From the NCBI GenBank assembly GCA_016214375.1, contig JACROQ010000145.1, forward strand, positions 1 through 15,408: a DNA stretch of 15,408 nt, given 5' to 3'. This DNA comes from Nitrospirota bacterium. Lineage in GTDB: Bacteria; Nitrospirota; 9FT-COMBO-42-15; HDB-SIOI813. Shown in pieces: positions 13,463 to 15,408 of the stretch. Position numbers and translations under genes: made by a program. Positions within the stretch are counted from its first letter, which is position 1, and every line of letters begins with the position of its first letter. The notes beneath the pieces are model-generated. The model was not told the DNA's origin. It worked only from the letters and a program-made list of their open reading frames with translations, and made no database searches.

Positions 13463-14719
13463 ATGAAGAGGTTATTATTCATATCTGTTGCGGCGGCCTT
13501 TATCTTAGGTCTTGCGGCAACACCAACCCTGGCCGTTAAAATCGGCCTGCCCATCAAGGAGGTGAGGACCCTTATTGATGTGAGCAGCGTAGATGTGGCT
13601 GTAAAGGCGGGCCACGCAAAGGTAATCAATAAGGTTGATCCCCAGACAAAAGGGGGACAATGGGCTATCGACCAGGCGAAAAAGCTGAATGTGAAACTGA
13701 GCGGTAAGACCGTCGTCTATGAGATCGATGCCATTGAGTCCACTCAGGATATAGCGGGGGTCGATTTCCCGGTATGGGCCTTTGTCCCCCGTGGACAGAA
13801 GAAGGCCTATCCCCATGGCCCTGTCCCGGGTCCAACCATCATTGCTGATGAAGGGGATCTGGTGAGGGTGAGTTTGAGAAATAACAGTAAGAATAACCAT
13901 ACCATTCATATCCATGGACCTACGGTTATCAACTATACCCACGATGGCACCATGAATGTGGCCCAGGTCCCTGTAAAGCCTGACCAGGAGTTTACTTACG
14001 AGTTTGTGGCCTCTCCTGCCGGCACTCATATCTACCACTGTCATGTCAATGCCAATGAACATATGGATATGGGACTTTACGGTGCCATCGTCATCCATAG
14101 CAAAGACGATGAGAAGGTGGATCAGGACGTCCTGGCCATTCTGGATGAATGGGACTCCACGTTTTCCAAGGAGGAGGGATTTTCCCCGACCACTGCCGAG
14201 CAGAAGCAAAGCGTAGAGGTGGGACACCCCAGGAATCTCTCACGCATGAACCTCTTTACGATCAACGGGAATGCCTGGACTGATGAATACCCGAATGTTC
14301 TCCTGGCCCAGTCAGGGCAGAAGATCCGGGCAAGGTTTGTTAACTTTGGTAGCTGGCCCCATAATATCCATCTCCACGGTCACACCCTGCACTGGGTAGC
14401 CTGGGACGGGCGGAATGTCTATCCGTATAACAATAAAATATCTGACAATGATATGAGATCAGACTCTGTCTCCATCCTGCCGGGGGAGAGGAAGGACTAT
14501 ATCTTTATTGCGAACCAGGAGGGGAGGTGGGTATGGCACTGCCACATTGTCCCCCATGCCACAAATGACGGCGTCTATCATGGTGGATTGTTGATGGCGG
14601 TCGTTTATATGGGTAAGGATGACAAAGGCAACCTCTATCCCAAAGGGATAGACCTCGATGCATACCCACTGGGTAAGCCTGTGAAGATAGGTGAAAAACC
14701 ATATGATGCACTACAGTAG
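13463..14719 (+). CDS. two-domain multicopper oxidase, T1 ligands in both domains
   Basis: A 418-aa secreted enzyme (signal about 1-24, ending TLA) with two cupredoxin domains. Domain 1 shows H146-x-x-H149-x-H151, then H192-C193-H194 and H200 with M203/L205. Domain 2 shows H300-x-x-H303-x-H305, then H359-C360-H361 and H365. The four HxH motifs give the eight histidines of a trinuclear centre, and each domain keeps a His-Cys-His set for type 1 copper. That is the pattern of a type A two-domain oxidase, which reduces oxygen to water. NirK differs, having HCA in domain 1 and no HCH in domain 2. Database labels as copper nitrite reductase are likely, but the ligands argue against it. The reducing substrate is unknown; the neighbouring cytochromes, NO-type compounds or metals are options. 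AAGGAGGG lies 7 bases upstream. Confidence 0.87.
   Translation: MKRLLFISVAAAFILGLAATPTLAVKIGLPIKEVRTLIDVSSVDVAVKAGHAKVINKVDPQTKGGQWAIDQAKKLNVKLSGKTVVYEIDAIESTQDIAGVDFPVWAFVPRGQKKAYPHGPVPGPTIIADEGDLVRVSLRNNSKNNHTIHIHGPTVINYTHDGTMNVAQVPVKPDQEFTYEFVASPAGTHIYHCHVNANEHMDMGLYGAIVIHSKDDEKVDQDVLAILDEWDSTFSKEEGFSPTTAEQKQSVEVGHPRNLSRMNLFTINGNAWTDEYPNVLLAQSGQKIRARFVNFGSWPHNIHLHGHTLHWVAWDGRNVYPYNNKISDNDMRSDSVSILPGERKDYIFIANQEGRWVWHCHIVPHATNDGVYHGGLLMAVVYMGKDDKGNLYPKGIDLDAYPLGKPVKIGEKPYDALQ
14689..14694 (+). promoter_or_regulatory. ribosome binding site inside the oxidase gene
   Basis: AGGTGA lies 8 bases before ATG 14703 and favours that start (or ATG 14706) over GTG 14691, which lies within the site itself. 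It implies translational coupling to the oxidase gene. Confidence 0.5.
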
Positions 14720-15359
14720 AGCCATTAAATTCAATAGATGTTATGCAGGAGGGCCTCAGAAGCCCTCCTGTAGTCTCTTACTTCTTATCTCTTACCTCGC
14801 ACTAATTCTTTTTTCCTTTCCTGCTTATGCCTCAAATCTACCCATCAGGGGGCAAGCCAGAGGTGAATCAAAGATCAAGGTTGGAGATAAGGCCCCATTA
14901 ATTACAGAAGAGCTGCAAAGCGCTCATGAGGGAGGGAAGGTCATTGCCCTGATGCTGGGCTATCAGACCCACTGTCCCTGGTGTGACAGGATGGACAGGT
15001 ATATCCGTGTGATTATGAAGGCGACGAATAGTTTTGATGACCGGGTTTCCTTTGTTCAGACTCAAATAGAACATGCCAAGATGATCGCTCCTCCAGCGGA
15101 AGGACTGAGATTAAAAGAGGCATATGGAGTGGAAGGGCAACCCTGGCTCTTTATCATTGATAAAGGGGGTACGGTACGTTATGTCTACAAGATCTTCATC
15201 TCCAGTGATGTCTTTATAAAGAATATCAATGAACTATTAGGAGATAACGTCTCTATAAGGGATCTCAATGAACTATTAGAGCGATTGCACGAAGAAGAGG
15301 GAGAGCGCGAAGCCCCAGGCAAAGAGAAGAAAGATGAGAACCGCGATGGACATGAGTAA
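14703..15359 (+). CDS. secreted thioredoxin-fold protein (CPWC active site)
   Basis: A 218-aa protein with an unusually long basic N-region before the hydrophobic segment SLLLLISYLALILFSFPAYA. The thioredoxin-like domain has active-site CPWC and the cis-proline strand GQPWLFII, matching the paralogue at 2944-3531 across the mature N-terminus and the active site. It probably reduces disulfides or guards haem/copper-binding thiols in the periplasm. A charged tail (EEEGEREAPGKEKKDENRD) follows two 13-residue repeats (VFIKNINELLGDN, VSIRDLNELLERL). The start overlaps the oxidase gene by 17 bp. The long N-region coincides with a stem-loop at 14746-14770, but no start codon lies in frame between that and the signal segment, so the upstream start is needed. 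Confidence 0.75.
   Translation: MMHYSRAIKFNRCYAGGPQKPSCSLLLLISYLALILFSFPAYASNLPIRGQARGESKIKVGDKAPLITEELQSAHEGGKVIALMLGYQTHCPWCDRMDRYIRVIMKATNSFDDRVSFVQTQIEHAKMIAPPAEGLRLKEAYGVEGQPWLFIIDKGGTVRYVYKIFISSDVFIKNINELLGDNVSIRDLNELLERLHEEEGEREAPGKEKKDENRDGHE
14746..14770 (+). other. stem-loop just after the multicopper oxidase stop codon
   Basis: CAGGAGGGC and GCCCTCCTG form a perfect 9-bp stem with a 7-base loop, 26 bases after the oxidase stop. It has terminator-like strength, but what follows (TAGTCTCTTACTTCTTATC) is only moderately T-rich and the whole lies inside the next reading frame. It may act as a partial terminator or attenuator that lowers expression of the last gene. Confidence 0.45.
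15210..15287 (+). repeat. 39-bp tandem duplication inside the thioredoxin-like gene
   Basis: Two adjacent 39-base units share TCAATGAACTATTAG exactly (15226-15240 and 15265-15279) and much of the flanking sequence. The unit is 13 codons, so the frame is kept and the protein gains a second copy of a leucine-rich helical segment. Confidence 0.8.
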
Positions 15360-15364
15360 AAGTC

Positions 15365-15408
15365 AGAAGATAGAGGCAAGAAGTAAGAGGCGAGAAGCAA
15401 GAGGCAAG
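15365..15408. repeat. degenerate heptamer tandem repeat at the window edge
   Basis: Six consecutive 7-base units of the form AGARGYR (AGAAGAT, AGAGGCA, AGAAGTA, AGAGGCG, AGAAGCA, AGAGGCA), then AG, run to the end of the window. Units alternate AGAG and AGAA, giving a 14-base super-period. One strand is almost purely purine. The array begins 6 bases after a stop codon and its full length is cut off. Confidence 0.65.

Noticed and set aside
13505..14227. 240-codon open frame on the minus strand
   Set aside because: It lies entirely opposite the well-supported oxidase gene, has no ribosome site or recognisable motif, and is explained by that gene's codon pattern.
13463..14719. Calling the two-domain copper protein NirK (nitrite reductase)
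   Set aside because: NirK has one T1 site and three type 2 copper histidines, with an HCA motif in domain 1. This protein has four HxH motifs and HCH in both domains, fitting an oxygen-reducing multicopper oxidase.
15365..15408. CRISPR array at the right edge
   Set aside because: Units are 7 bases, contiguous and without unique spacers, unlike CRISPR repeats and spacers.

Overview
The window is bacterial DNA, densely coded on the plus strand, and dominated by one respiratory gene cluster. It carries eight CXXCH haem c sites in five proteins, a cytochrome bd-like membrane subunit, two copper proteins, an Rrf2 regulator and an NtrC-type two-component pair. This combination suggests an anaerobic or microaerobic chemolithotroph or nitrogen/metal-cycling bacterium. 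My best guess is Nitrospirota or a neighbouring lineage, such as anammox-like or NC10-like environmental genomes. That assignment is inferred from gene content, not from any marker gene.

Layout: 1-170 is the GC-rich (59%) 3' end of an unrelated gene. An AT-rich (about 30% GC) gap with nested palindromes follows. A PAS histidine kinase (453-1547) and a sigma-54-dependent response regulator (1589-2896) come next, then a secreted thioredoxin-like protein (2944-3531). A 422-bp gap (3532-3953) holds a duplicated scrap of the regulator 3' end, two small inverted repeats and a perfect 15-bp-arm palindrome.

From 3954 to 15359 the genes run as one probable operon, with short gaps or overlaps and one 93-bp repeat-filled gap. 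In order they are: an Rrf2 repressor with three clustered cysteines, a bd-like quinol-oxidase subunit I, a membrane-anchored dihaem cytochrome c with a TIGR02603-type domain, a three-TM monohaem cytochrome c, a dihaem cytochrome c fused to an ethylbenzene-dehydrogenase-gamma-like haem domain, an Mrp-type P-loop ATPase, a zinc-ribbon plus PCP_red protein, a secreted dihaem cytochrome c, a small monohaem cytochrome c, a cupredoxin-like protein, a two-domain multicopper oxidase, and a second thioredoxin-like protein paralogous to the first.

Proposed working model (inference): the bd-like subunit exchanges electrons with the quinone pool. The anchored and soluble cytochromes c form a periplasmic wire. 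The cupredoxin and the two-domain multicopper oxidase act at the other end. The thioredoxin-like proteins may keep haem or copper thiols reduced, and Mrp may supply Fe-S clusters. The oxidase is not a NirK: its eight histidines and two HCH motifs fit an oxygen-reducing type with a T1 copper site in both domains. The assembly matches no respiratory complex I can name, and it is the best candidate in the window for an undescribed system.
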